Positions 1 through 7,992 of a DNA stretch of 44,944 nt are shown one piece after another. The translations under genes were made by a program, and so were the position numbers. Source of the stretch: Rhodococcus sp. CH91. Lineage in GTDB: Bacteria > Actinomycetota > Actinomycetes > Mycobacteriales > Mycobacteriaceae. The notes beneath the pieces are model-generated. The model was not told the origin of the DNA and did not search any database. It saw only the letters and a program-made list of their open reading frames with translations. Numbering within the stretch: the first letter of the stretch is position 1; each line of letters opens with the position of its first letter. Location of the stretch: positions 1 to 44,944 of the forward strand of contig NZ_JAKFYR010000017.1 of assembly GCF_022554085.1 (NCBI RefSeq), given 5' to 3'.

Positions 1-1
1 C

Positions 2-82
2 AACGCCCTGCACGACACGTTCGCCGCGAAGGCCGCGCTCAAGCAGGCCGTCACCTTCCTCCGGGATGCATTCGGGGCATGA
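2..82 (+). CDS. C-terminal end of an unidentified protein (partial)
   Basis: The first 82 bases carry an open frame that enters from the left edge and ends with TGA at 80-82. The 26 visible residues (LHDTFAAKAALKQAV then TFLRDAFGA) look like an amphipathic C-terminal helix. This is too little to name a family. A start codon ATG at 79-81 overlaps the stop as ATGA, which would allow a coupled downstream gene, but I could not establish that the following frame is real. Confidence 0.55.
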   Translation, partial: NALHDTFAAKAALKQAVTFLRDAFGA

Positions 83-365
83 CCTGCCCGCGCTGCGGCG
101 CTCGCACGATGGCGGATGCGAGCGCCACAGCGGAGGCGACGGCGGTTCAGCCCTGTGGACTGCCACTCGAAGTCTGGGCCCACCACGGTTCGGTCCCGGT
201 CTCGGCGCCCAGCGAGAGCACCACGTTCGCCGACAACTCCGCAACACCGCCGGCACCGTTGCACCCCTGGGTGATCGTGGAACCGCCGCAACGCTGCTCG
301 ACACGCCCACTGCCCGGAAGCGATCGTGTCAAGCACCGCGGAACTCCCGGCGGACGAAGAACGCG
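83..365. other. Stretch without a firm gene
   Basis: Two weak frames compete here: a plus frame starting MTCPRCGARTMADAS at 79 that runs on into antisense of the Nudix gene, and a minus frame at 147-332 ending TGTEPWWAQTSSGSPQG. Neither has a recognisable domain. The MTCPRCG start resembles half a zinc ribbon but no second CxxC follows. I call neither a gene. Confidence 0.4.
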
Positions 366-869
366 TCACCAGCGGGCGACGAGCGTCTCTTCCGCACCTC
401 GGTTGCGACAAAGCCACGTGGTCCCCAGGTCGCTGACCCCACTCAGATAACCGACGACAGGGTCCCGCTGCGGTGCGCTGTCGAGTTCGCCGAGCAACGT
501 CAATGCTTCGGACAGCGAAAAGAAGGCAGCCTGATCAATCTCCTCGTCCTGGGGCGACACTTCCCCCGACCACTCGTCGATCTCGAAGGCAACGGCCAAC
601 GCCGAAGGGTGCTCCTCGGAATCGATGTGCACGAGAAAAGCTGTCCGCACCGGGTCACCCACCAGCAACCCGGTCTCCTCCCGGAGTTCACGCCGGAGAG
701 CTTCGTTCATGAGCTCACCGTCCTCGACTCCCCCACCGGGAAGTGACCAGAGAATTGCTCCGCCGATACCGAGGCGCTCTCGTACGAGCAGGATCTCGTT
801 GCCCCTGCGGATAATGCCGATCACCAGCTGCACCCGAGGTACTGGGTCCTTCCCAATCTCTGCTGCCAT
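366..869 (-). CDS. Nudix hydrolase
   Basis: A 167-residue protein with a complete Nudix box at about residues 46-68: the glycine, then E, then RELREETGL fits GX5EX7REUXEEXGU, the Mg2+-binding and catalytic helix of the family. The family hydrolyses nucleoside diphosphates linked to another moiety; the substrate cannot be read from the sequence. The N-terminus (PRVQLVIGIIRRGNEILLVRE) is the usual first strands of the Nudix fold. Length is normal for a single-domain member. It stands alone with no obvious operon partner. ATG start at 869. Family assignment is secure; substrate unknown. Confidence 0.9.
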   Translation of the reverse strand: MAAEIGKDPVPRVQLVIGIIRRGNEILLVRERLGIGGAILWSLPGGGVEDGELMNEALRRELREETGLLVGDPVRTAFLVHIDSEEHPSALAVAFEIDEWSGEVSPQDEEIDQAAFFSLSEALTLLGELDSAPQRDPVVGYLSGVSDLGTTWLCRNRGAEETLVARW

Positions 870-926
870 GAGTCAGAACGTAGGGGATGGACGCAACCGA
901 CCCTGGCTTCACTGCACGGGGCACTG

Positions 927-1151
927 TCACCGCAGCGGGGCGGTTCGAGCGTCGAGATCGATCCTCGAGCGGGTGCCGTCCGGACGCAGGGCGACCGGAT
1001 CCCCGGCCGCGGGCGGGTTGGGCGGGGTCCTCCTTACGATCTCCTGGCTGACGACATGGCCGATGGGCCGGTCCGGCGCCCGCCTGCACGGCTCCGGACG
1101 GGCGGGATGATGTCGAGGTCCACGCCCGTCCGGATTCATTTCGACGTTCAC
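927..1151 (-). CDS. Possible small gene coupled to the TetR gene
   Basis: A 74-codon frame starts with GTG at 1151-1149, overlapping the TGA stop of the TetR gene (1150-1148) as GTGA, a typical translational-coupling arrangement. The product is rich in Pro and Arg (for example GDPVALRPDGTRSRIDLD) and matches no family I know. It could be a genuine small gene, a gene remnant, or a chance frame in GC-rich DNA. The rest of 870-1147 shows nothing else. Confidence 0.25.
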   Translation of the reverse strand: MNVEMNPDGRGPRHHPARPEPCRRAPDRPIGHVVSQEIVRRTPPNPPAAGDPVALRPDGTRSRIDLDARTAPLR

Positions 1152-1717
1152 GTATCGGCGGTTTCACTGCTGGCCGGCAATGCCGCCAATGCCAATTCCA
1201 CGATCGCCTCTAGGTCCTCGGCGTTGCCACCGTCGCGCGCACGAGCCGACATCCCGGTCAGCACTGCCATGACGAATCCCGCCACGTGATCGGGATCGGT
1301 GTCGGCCGGCAGGTCGCCTTCCCGCACCCCTTGCTCGATTCGATCCGCGATCCGCTGCCGTAACACCGTGCGCCGCTCGGCCAATCGTGGCTCCGCCAGC
1401 ATGAAGCATCCAGGTGGCGTCGTAGGGTCGCTGTGGGCTGCTGCGGTCAGCTGCAGCAGTTCGGCGATCCCTTGCCGGGCGGTCGGGCGTGCGAGCGCAC
1501 GGTCGGTCTGCTGGGCCACCCCGTCGAAATAGCAGTCGGCGGCTTCACGGAACAACTGATCTTTGTCTCCGAAAGCCGAGTACAGACTGGGCGCTGTAAT
1601 GCCTATCGCCTTGGTCAATCGAGCAACTGTCGTCTCCTCGTAGCCATCACGCCAGAACTGCTCCATCGCGATCAGAAGTGCCGCGTCGCGGTCGAATGCC
1701 CTCGGTCTACCAGCCAT
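1148..1717 (-). CDS. TetR/AcrR family transcriptional regulator
   Basis: A 189-residue regulator. Residues about 9-55 form the TetR helix-turn-helix (ALLIAMEQFWRDGYEETTV, then the recognition part ITAPSLYSAFGDKDQLF). The C-terminal half is the helical ligand-binding and dimerisation domain, variable in this family. It is divergent from the SDR gene at 1802 with about 84 bp between them, the usual layout for a local repressor of the neighbouring enzyme gene. Ligand unknown. ATG start at 1717. Confidence 0.92.
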   Translation of the reverse strand: MAGRPRAFDRDAALLIAMEQFWRDGYEETTVARLTKAIGITAPSLYSAFGDKDQLFREAADCYFDGVAQQTDRALARPTARQGIAELLQLTAAAHSDPTTPPGCFMLAEPRLAERRTVLRQRIADRIEQGVREGDLPADTDPDHVAGFVMAVLTGMSARARDGGNAEDLEAIVELALAALPASSETADT

Positions 1718-1728
1718 CGGACCGATTC

Positions 1729-1780
1729 TATAGCAACCGTTATGGAATGTGCTAACGTCCTCCTCGCCAATTTATAACGC
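1729..1780. promoter_or_regulatory. Candidate TetR operator in the divergent TetR/SDR intergenic region
   Basis: The gap carries dyads: GTTATGGAATGTGCTAAC at 1739-1756 (GTTA arms), and CGTTAT at 1738-1743 facing ATAACG at 1774-1779, with a further TAACG at 1753. The repeated CGTTA/TAACG element between two divergent starts suggests an operator set controlling both genes. This is inference from position and symmetry only. Confidence 0.4.
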
Positions 1781-1801
1781 TCACTACAGAAAGGGTCTTC
1801 C

Positions 1802-2515
1802 GTGAAGATCGCAGGATCCGTAGTACTTGTCACCGGCGCGAACCGGGGCATCGGCGCCGAGTTCGTCCGCCAACTGAAAGAGCGCGGCGCTGCCAAGATC
1901 TACGCAGCAGCTCGCCGTGTCGACACGATCACCGCCGAGGGCGTCGAAGCAGTCAGCCTCGACGTCACCGACACACACCAGGTGGAGGCAGTCGCCACAG
2001 CAGCGCAGGACGTGCACTTGCTCATCAACAATGCCGGGACAACGTCCGGCGAACCGCTGCTCGGCGGCGACCTCGCCCCCGTCCGCCAGGAACTCGAGAC
2101 CAATTTCTTCGGCCCACTGAACCTGACACGGGCCTTCTCACCGATCCTGGCAGCCAACGGCGGAGGCGCGATCTTGAACGTGCTCTCGGCAGCATCCTGG
2201 CTGTCCGCTCCCGGCGCAACCACCTACGCCACGACCAAAGCAGCGGCGTGGAGCCTCACCGACGGCATCCGGATCGAACTGGCCGCGCAGGGCACACATG
2301 TCCTCGGCCTGCACATGGGCGTGGTCGATACCGATATGACTGCGGGCATGAACGTCGACAAGGTATCCCCGTCCGCCGTTGTAACAGCCGCACTCGACGG
2401 ACTCGAGGCCGGCGCCCACGAGATTCTTGCGGACGACATTGCTGCACAAGTGAAGACGAGCCTGACACTCGACCCTTCGGTGCGCTACGGCGAGATGCTC
2501 GATACGGCTGCCTGA
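1802..2515 (+). CDS. Short-chain dehydrogenase/reductase (SDR)
   Basis: A 237-residue classical SDR, cytosolic NAD(P)-dependent oxidoreductase. Visible motifs: cofactor loop TGANRGIG at about residue 11, LDVTD, NNAG at about 76-79, catalytic Ser in the LSAASW region, and catalytic YATTK (YxxxK) near residue 145. The arginine pair in AARRVD after the second strand favours NADP(H). GTG start at 1802 preceded by AAAGGG at suitable distance. Its regulator is probably the divergent TetR. Substrate unknown. Confidence 0.92.
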   Translation: MKIAGSVVLVTGANRGIGAEFVRQLKERGAAKIYAAARRVDTITAEGVEAVSLDVTDTHQVEAVATAAQDVHLLINNAGTTSGEPLLGGDLAPVRQELETNFFGPLNLTRAFSPILAANGGGAILNVLSAASWLSAPGATTYATTKAAAWSLTDGIRIELAAQGTHVLGLHMGVVDTDMTAGMNVDKVSPSAVVTAALDGLEAGAHEILADDIAAQVKTSLTLDPSVRYGEMLDTAA

Positions 2516-2664
2516 CGGGATCTATCGACACTGCCCCGTGCGACATGCTCCCGGGCCGGGTGGACACGGCCGTTCCCGGCCTGCGCGTGGAGCGCAAGAA
2601 CAGCACGTCACCCACCCGTCCTCGTTCGTCGTCGCATTCGGCGACTGCGCCGGCACACTCCGGC

Positions 2665-2700
2665 GGACCGGCGCTCGAGCTGCAGTTCGAGCGCCGGTCC
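2665..2700. terminator. Bidirectional hairpin terminator between convergent genes
   Basis: GGACCGGCGCTCGA (2665-2678) and TCGAGCGCCGGTCC (2687-2700) form a perfect 14-bp stem with an 8-nt loop. It lies between the 3' ends of the SDR gene and the MFS gene, which face each other, and so can serve both. There is no clear T tract, which is common in actinobacterial hairpins. Nothing else is seen in 2516-2748. Confidence 0.65.
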
Positions 2701-2748
2701 GTCGTCGCCGGCCGATGGCACATCTCGATCACCACCGGGCATCCTGAC

Positions 2749-4299
2749 TTACCGGGCCGGCAGCGACCGGGAGGCTCCGGGACCTCGGAGGAGAACGAAA
2801 AGCACGAGAACTGCCATGACTGCGACACCGACCCACATGGCCTGTTGCCAACCGGCGACGAAGGCTTCCTCTGCGGCGCTACGGATCTGTTCGGCGTAAG
2901 GGCCGGCGGCGTCGCTGACAGCGGTAGCGTTGGCGACACCTCCCTGCGCAACCGCGGCAAGATCATCCGGAACTCCCTGCAGGCGTCCGACGAGGGCACT
3001 CCGGTATCCGGCGACCAGGAGACCTCCGAGCAGGGCGATACCGAGAGCAGCACCCAGTTCGCGGGTCAGGTCGTTGAGGGCCGAGGCCACTCCTTGCTGC
3101 TCCGAGGGCAGGGAGGAGGTGATGGCCTCGGTCGAAGGAGTCATCGCCAATCCCGCTCCGAGACCCATCGCGATCAAGCCGGGCAGGACACCGAAGTACC
3201 CACTCGAGGCCGAGACGAGGCCTGCCATCAGCGCCAGACCTGCGGTGGCGATGCTCAGCCCGGTGACCATTGCTGCGCGGGCGCCGATGCGCGCGGCCAG
3301 GCGCGGGGCGAGGCCGGAAGCGACCATCATCAGCAGCGCCATCGGCATCAATCCGAGGGTGGCCTGCAGGCCGCTCCAGCCGAGCACGACCTGAAAGAAC
3401 GGGTAGAGCATCAGCGAGATGCCACCTTGCACTCCGAACAGCACCAGCAGCAGAGTCGCGCCACTGGACAGGCCGGGCACGCGAAAGTAGCGCACGTCCA
3501 ACAGCGGAGAGGAGGTGCGCAGTTCCCATACGACGAACACGACGGTAGCGATCACAGCCACAGCAAGCGGGGCGAGGATAACGGGATCGCTCCAGCCGAG
3601 GGCAGGCGCCTCGTGCAGCGCGAAGGTGAACCCCACCGCGGCGAGGATCGAGGTCACCGCGCCCAGCACGTCGAAGCGGCCCGGAGCCGATGTGCCGGAG
3701 TTCGGAACAGCGGTGACACCGATCAGAGCCGAGATCAGCGTGAGTGCGATCGGGAGGGCGAAGAGCCACCGCCAGGTCGCGACATCCACCAGCAACGCTG
3801 AGAGGTACATCCCCAGGATGCCGCCACCTCCGGCGACGGCGGTCCAGATGCCGATGGCCTTGGAACGTTCGTCGGCGGGAAATGATGCGGTGATCACCGA
3901 CAAGGTAACGGGCATGATCATTGCAGCGGCGATACCGCCGAGCAGTCGCGATCCGATCATGACCTCGGTGGTGGGCGCGATTGCAGAGGCGAGGTTCGCA
4001 ATACCGAATACCACGAGGCCACCCATCAGGACAGGTTTACGTCCCCACCTATCCCCCGCCGCCCCGAGCGGCAGCAGTAGAGCGGCGAGGGTGAGGGTGT
4101 AGGTGTTGATGATCCACAGCACCTGCCCCTGAGAGGCGTCGAACGTTGTGGCCAGCTGGGGTTGAGCGACGTTGAGTCCCGAGACCGAGGCAACAACCGC
4201 CATCAGCGCGGTGCACACCGCCCAGAGAATCGCACGCCGGCGCCGCGGATCGTCGATCGGCGCGATCACAGCCGCGCTGGTCCGAGAGACGGAGTTCAT
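2749..4299 (-). CDS. MFS drug/proton antiporter, 14-TM (DHA2 type)
   Basis: A 516-residue inner-membrane transporter. Strongly hydrophobic segments across the whole length fit 14 transmembrane helices. The family loop motif between TM2 and TM3 is GAAGDRWGRKPVLMGG, and motif-C-like glycine-rich sequence (GGGGILGMYL) follows in TM5. DHA2 members export cationic drugs and toxic compounds by proton exchange. I chose ATG at 4299 (AAGGAAA nine bases upstream) over the upstream in-frame start, whose extra 31 residues are basic and unlike a transporter N-terminus. It follows the methyltransferase gene on the same strand after 116 bp, so probably one operon under the XRE-cupin regulator. Confidence 0.9.
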   Translation of the reverse strand: MNSVSRTSAAVIAPIDDPRRRRAILWAVCTALMAVVASVSGLNVAQPQLATTFDASQGQVLWIINTYTLTLAALLLPLGAAGDRWGRKPVLMGGLVVFGIANLASAIAPTTEVMIGSRLLGGIAAAMIMPVTLSVITASFPADERSKAIGIWTAVAGGGGILGMYLSALLVDVATWRWLFALPIALTLISALIGVTAVPNSGTSAPGRFDVLGAVTSILAAVGFTFALHEAPALGWSDPVILAPLAVAVIATVVFVVWELRTSSPLLDVRYFRVPGLSSGATLLLVLFGVQGGISLMLYPFFQVVLGWSGLQATLGLMPMALLMMVASGLAPRLAARIGARAAMVTGLSIATAGLALMAGLVSASSGYFGVLPGLIAMGLGAGLAMTPSTEAITSSLPSEQQGVASALNDLTRELGAALGIALLGGLLVAGYRSALVGRLQGVPDDLAAVAQGGVANATAVSDAAGPYAEQIRSAAEEAFVAGWQQAMWVGVAVMAVLVLFVLLRGPGASRSLPAR

Positions 4300-4415
4300 G
4301 ATCGAACGTTTCCTTTCACGAGCGGTTCCGTCAGGCCTCGAGGCACGGCGGACCATGGGAAACAGCGCCGAGGCGAACCTCGACGCACACAAGGATTCAA
4401 AGAGACAGGGGTGGA

Positions 4416-5030
4416 TCAGACCGTGCGGTGGGCGCGGACGATCACGTCGTGCAACTGCCTTGCCCGGCTGCCGGAACGAACGGTGCGAGTGTTCTCGTAG
4501 CTGGCATCGATGCGCCAGTCAGGCAGGGTGAGCAGGTCGGTGATTCCGGCCCGGGTGGCGGTGGCGTTCTCAGGGTGACCGTGCCCGTTGCCGTGGTCGT
4601 GCAGGTGCCCGATGATCAGAAGGGTGCCACCCGGGGCGACCCAGGATGCGATATGCCCATAGAAGGCGAGCTGGCCTGTGTCGGAGTGGGCGTAACTGGT
4701 CACCACGAGGTCCCAGCTGCGATCCGGTCGCCACCGGGCCAGGTCTGCTTCTACCCACTCGATCCGGTCGTCCACGCCTGCCACCACCGCGCGACCGGCG
4801 GCGGTGGCCAGTGCGGTCGCGGAGATGTCAGCACCGGTCACCTGCCAGCCCTGTTCGGCCAACCATATTGTCTCAGTTCCTATTCCGCAGCCCGCGTCCA
4901 GTGCGGTTCCGGGCGCGAGATCCTTCGTCTCGGCACGAAGGTAGGGGTTGACCGGCAGAATCCGGTCGTCGTCTGCAGCGGCCGGAGTCCAATGATCGTC
5001 CCAGTAGGCCTTGTCGAACTGATGCATCAT
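4416..5030 (-). CDS. Class I SAM-dependent methyltransferase
   Basis: A 204-residue protein with the SAM-binding motif I LDAGCGIGTETIWLA, acidic motif II end (VTGADIS), and the motif IV strand WDLVVTSYAH. The N-terminus FDKAYWDDHW is typical of small UbiE/thiopurine-like methyltransferases that act on small molecules. ATG at 5030 is preceded by GGGGAA; the 72 upstream in-frame residues are low-complexity and rejected. It leads an operon with the MFS exporter, so modification plus export of a toxic compound is a reasonable inference. Substrate unknown. Confidence 0.88.
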   Translation of the reverse strand: MMHQFDKAYWDDHWTPAAADDDRILPVNPYLRAETKDLAPGTALDAGCGIGTETIWLAEQGWQVTGADISATALATAAGRAVVAGVDDRIEWVEADLARWRPDRSWDLVVTSYAHSDTGQLAFYGHIASWVAPGGTLLIIGHLHDHGNGHGHPENATATRAGITDLLTLPDWRIDASYENTRTVRSGSRARQLHDVIVRAHRTV

Positions 5031-5320
5031 GCTGCGTTCCCCGCATTCCGAAGAGTGACGGCCCGGTCGGCGTGCCTGAAGACCAATTCGGTGCCGAGCG
5101 TCATCGCTACGCGTGTTCCATGTGCGGCTGCCTCGCCGACCTGCATTCCTGGATTCATGCCGCCGAGTCCGAGCGGTCCGTGCACCGCCGGCGCCGGGGC
5201 CCGGCAGAACCGCCACCGACGATCGCCATATCCCAGATTCGGTCACCGTCGACTGTGTTCATTGCGCTGCCTTCCTGGCTGGTCGTGCTGTCAGCTACCA
5301 GGATCGCCACCACGATGCTA

Positions 5321-5348
5321 TTGCGCAAAGATCCTTGCCAAATGGCAA
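5321..5348. promoter_or_regulatory. Twin palindromes, likely operator of the XRE-cupin regulator
   Basis: TTGCGCAA (5321-5328) and TTGCCAAATGGCAA (5335-5348, perfect 6-bp arms around AA) sit 10-37 bp before the regulator's ATG. Both share TTGC/GCAA ends. Position fits autoregulation and control of the divergent methyltransferase/MFS operon. The rest of the 5031-5357 gap shows no gene. Confidence 0.5.
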
Positions 5349-5357
5349 AATAGGGGC

Positions 5358-5945
5358 ATGAACGATCCGATCGATCAGACCCTCGACACCGTCGGTCCCC
5401 GCCTGAAGAACCTGAGATTGCGCCGCGACGTCACCCTCACTCAACTCGCAGCCGAGACGGGTATCTCCACCAGCACTTTGTCCCGACTCGAAGCCGGCCT
5501 CCGTAAACCGACGTTGGAGCAACTACTCCCCCTCGCCCGCTACTACGGTGTGACCCTCGATTCTCTCGTCGATGCTCCTCGCACCGCCGACCCCCGACTC
5601 GATCTGCGGCCCATATCGTGTGGCGACGGATCGATCATCATTCCGCTCACCCGGCGGCCCGGCGGCATCCAGGCGTACAAGTTCATCCTGCCTCCCGGCA
5701 GCGACGACACGGTGCCCGATCTGCGTTCCCACCAGGGATACGACTGGGCGTATGTCCTCAACGGGACCTTGCGGCTGGTCCTCGGCGACCAGGATTTCCT
5801 CCTCCACGCCGGTGAGGTGGCCGAGTTCGACACCCGCACGCCGCATTGGTTCGGCGCAACCAGCAGGGGGCCTGTCGAATTCCTCAGCCTCGTCGGAAGG
5901 CAAGGCGAGCGCGCCCACGTCCGGGCTATCGCCGAGACCCACTAG
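5358..5945 (+). CDS. XRE family transcriptional regulator with C-terminal cupin domain
   Basis: A 195-residue regulator. Residues about 15-70 are an XRE/Cro helix-turn-helix (LRLRRDVTLTQLAAETGIS, TSTLSRLEAGLRKPTLEQL). Residues about 110-185 are a small cupin barrel (PGSDDTVPDLRSHQGYDWAYVLNGTL, HAGEVAEFDTRTPHWF). Such fusions sense small molecules and repress neighbouring genes. ATG at 5358 follows AGGGGC; a long upstream open stretch in the same frame is antisense to the methyltransferase and rejected. It is divergent from the methyltransferase/MFS operon, its probable target. Confidence 0.92.
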   Translation: MNDPIDQTLDTVGPRLKNLRLRRDVTLTQLAAETGISTSTLSRLEAGLRKPTLEQLLPLARYYGVTLDSLVDAPRTADPRLDLRPISCGDGSIIIPLTRRPGGIQAYKFILPPGSDDTVPDLRSHQGYDWAYVLNGTLRLVLGDQDFLLHAGEVAEFDTRTPHWFGATSRGPVEFLSLVGRQGERAHVRAIAETH

Positions 5946-6221
5946 GGCCAGGCCCTCATCACAGTCCGGGAAGCCCGTCCCCCGGACTGATCGGAATGTA
6001 GTGACCTCGTCGGTTCGGGGGCGGCGATACGGCACGCGCTCGATCCGTAACGTCGCCGTGCAGGCGCCCCCGACCCCGACCCCGAAGGTTCGTGTCGATC
6101 GACATGACCCCCAGGTGTCCCGCTCACCTCCATGACTGCGTGGGCAGCAGTCACCGATATGTCACTGCCCTCGGGCATTCCGTTCGGCGCACGCACCGAC
6201 GAGGTCGATATCGCCTCCCGC
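5946..6221. other. Intergenic stretch without a firm gene
   Basis: This gap separates the XRE-cupin gene and the 3' end of the first RidA gene, which converge. Open frames exist but none has a domain or a good ribosome site, and I see no strong hairpin. Confidence 0.4.
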
Positions 6222-6644
6222 TCAGCCGTTGTCCCCGACGATCGCGGTCACTCGGATTTCGACCCGCATCCCCGGCGCACCCAGAGCTGTCACGCCGATC
6301 TCCGTCCAGATCGGCGCTCGCTCACCCATCCTCGCGCGGAACTGCTCGACCATCACCCGGTTGTGATCGTCACCGATGGAATCATCAGCGGTCGGCACGT
6401 GATACGAATCCACCGCGATCACATCACGCCAGGACGCACCGGCGAGCGCGAGAGTGCGCTCGACATTGTCGAAGGCCTGCACGATCTCGTCCTCCAACGC
6501 GTCGGGGAAATGCCAGTCGTCGTCCCACCCACCCTGCCCCGAGATCTCCACGCGGTCACCCACCCGCACGGCCTGGTTGTAGTGCATCTTCGCCAGCTGC
6601 GTGTCGCCGTACCCAGGGGTGGCGAAGAATTCCGGCACGCTCAT
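6222..6644 (-). CDS. RidA/YjgF family protein, copy 1
   Basis: A 140-residue protein of the RidA (YjgF/YER057c/UK114) superfamily, trimeric cytosolic enzymes that hydrolyse reactive enamine/imine intermediates or act on related compounds. Visible family features: Tyr near residue 22 (MHYNQAVRVGDRVEISGQGGW), the helix EDEIVQAFDNVERTLALAGASWRDVI, and the C-terminal strand MRVEIRVTAIV. Canonical archetype RidA has an Arg near position 105; here the region reads QFRARMGERAPIWTEIGVTAL, so a subfamily with its own substrate is likely. ATG at 6644 is preceded by AAAGGAACGAC. It is divergent from a MarR gene; a second, 91% identical copy lies at 26492-26914. Confidence 0.88.
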   Translation of the reverse strand: MSVPEFFATPGYGDTQLAKMHYNQAVRVGDRVEISGQGGWDDDWHFPDALEDEIVQAFDNVERTLALAGASWRDVIAVDSYHVPTADDSIGDDHNRVMVEQFRARMGERAPIWTEIGVTALGAPGMRVEIRVTAIVGDNG

Positions 6645-6661
6645 GTCGTTCCTTTCCATTG

Positions 6662-6711
6662 ACTTCATGTGTGAAGTGAACGTACACGGTATGACTTCAC
6701 ACGTAAAGTCA
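6662..6711. promoter_or_regulatory. Paired MarR operators, cassette copy 1
   Basis: ACTTCATGTGTGAAGT (6662-6677) is a perfect 6-4-6 inverted repeat; ACTTCACACGTAAAGT (6694-6709) is a near copy, extended to TGACTT...AAGTCA at 6692-6711. The sites begin 32 bp apart, about three helical turns, between divergent RidA and MarR genes. Both sites recur at the same spacing in the second cassette, which supports function. Confidence 0.65.
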
Positions 6712-6736
6712 ATCCGGTGATCGGTATAGTTCACCC

Positions 6737-7234
6737 ATGGGCAACAGCACCACCCCCCACCCGGACGAGAACACCGACGAGACCGAGTGGCTGACCGCCG
6801 ACGAAAAGGACGCCTGGACCGGCCTGGTCTCCCTGATCCTGCTACTGCCCGGCCGTCTGGAATCACCCCTGCAGCAGGAAGCCGGCCTGACCCTCTTCGA
6901 ATACCTGACTCTGAGCCACATCTCCGAAGCACCACACCGACGCATCCGGATGAGCGAACTGGCCTACCTCGCCAACGGCTCGCTGTCACGACTGTCCAAC
7001 GTCGTCAAACGGTTCGAGCAACGCGGCTGGGCGCAACGCTCACCCGACCCCGAAGACGGCCGCTACACCCTCGTCGCCCTCACCGACACAGGCTACGACG
7101 TGGTAGCCGAGGCCGCCCCCGTCCATCTCCGCACCGTGCGAAAGTTCGCACTCGACCCACTCTCCGCAACCGACCGCAAGGCACTTGCCCGCATCGCGGC
7201 CAAGCTGCGCGTCCGCCCCACTGACATGGAGTAG
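6737..7234 (+). CDS. MarR family transcriptional regulator, copy 1
   Basis: A 165-residue winged-helix regulator. The DNA-binding core is RRIRMSELAYLANGSLSRLSN, VVKRFEQRGWAQRSPDPEDG, RYTLVALTDTGYDVV, the standard MarR recognition helix plus wing (DGR at its tip). The N-terminal FEYLTLSHISEAP is the dimer/ligand region. ATG at 6737. It is divergent from RidA copy 1 with paired operators between them, so it probably represses both itself and RidA until a ligand binds. It is about 92% identical to the regulator at 27006-27503. Confidence 0.93.
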   Translation: MGNSTTPHPDENTDETEWLTADEKDAWTGLVSLILLLPGRLESPLQQEAGLTLFEYLTLSHISEAPHRRIRMSELAYLANGSLSRLSNVVKRFEQRGWAQRSPDPEDGRYTLVALTDTGYDVVAEAAPVHLRTVRKFALDPLSATDRKALARIAAKLRVRPTDME

Positions 7235-7356
7235 CCGACCGAGGGACGACAGTCGCGTCGCCACCAGGACACAGGAGACCTCCGTCCATGAACGAAGAGC
7301 ACGGAGAAATCCCTCGAACGCCCTCGCCCCGTATCCGAACAGACTCGTCGAACCTG

Positions 7357-7992
7357 CTAGTAGCCGACCGTCACCCACGCTCGGTGCACGGTCGCAGCCT
7401 CGATCTCATCAGCGAAGGCGATTGCGAAATCGTCGATGCCGATTGCCGAGTGGCCACTCTCATCGGACACCAATGCGGATCGACTCGTCCGGTACGTTCC
7501 GCGCCGGGAACCAGGATGATGAGGGCCGAAATCAGCGGCAGGCACGACCACGAACCAGTCGACTTCGACAGGCAGAGCGGACAATTCGTCGAGTGCCGCC
7601 TGATGTGCGGTGACCCGGGACTGAAGCGCGGACGGAAATTCGGCGGTATCGGCCAAGCGCGGTCCACCTTCGCTCATCGGGAGAACGGCAGAACCGCCCA
7701 CGACTCCCAAGCGAGCACCATTTTCCGCGAGTGTGGGCAACACAGACCTGATTGCGCCGGCCAAGCCTCCGTCCTGGCCCACCGCAGGGAGTGCGAGCAC
7801 GACGACATCGGCCCCGTCCGCGGCTTTCGCCACGAAATCGGGATCGTAGACAGTGCCCGCTATCGACGCGACATCCGCGTGTCGCACACCCTTGCCGCTG
7901 CGTGAGGCGGCAACGACACTGTGGCCGCGGGCTACGAGCTCTTCAGCGATGGCGGAGCCGGCAAACCCCGTTCCGAATACGGTGATCTTCAT
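7357..7992 (-). CDS. NAD(P)-binding Rossmann protein (SDR-a5/NmrA-like)
   Basis: A 211-residue protein starting MKITVFGTGFAGSAIAEEL, the glycine-rich dinucleotide-binding loop, followed by HSVVAASRSGKG (Arg at the 2'-phosphate position, favouring NADP). Later strands ADVVVLALPAV and RLGVVGGSAVLP fit atypical SDRs of the NAD(P)H-binding family (Pfam NAD_binding_10-like). No YxxxK is seen, so it may be a sensor or reductase of atypical type. ATG at 7992 is preceded by GAAGGAG; the 29 upstream in-frame residues are rejected. It stands alone on the minus strand, converging with MarR copy 1. Confidence 0.87.
   Translation of the reverse strand: MKITVFGTGFAGSAIAEELVARGHSVVAASRSGKGVRHADVASIAGTVYDPDFVAKAADGADVVVLALPAVGQDGGLAGAIRSVLPTLAENGARLGVVGGSAVLPMSEGGPRLADTAEFPSALQSRVTAHQAALDELSALPVEVDWFVVVPAADFGPHHPGSRRGTYRTSRSALVSDESGHSAIGIDDFAIAFADEIEAATVHRAWVTVGY

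Noticed and set aside
2248-3801. Long plus-strand open frame (about 517 codons) opposite the MFS gene
   Set aside because: It is Arg/Gly/His-rich low-complexity sequence without domains, as expected for the complement of a GC-rich membrane-protein gene.
4428-5357. In-frame 5' extension of the XRE-cupin gene
   Set aside because: The region is antisense to the methyltransferase and has no family similarity; ATG at 5358 fits the regulator family.
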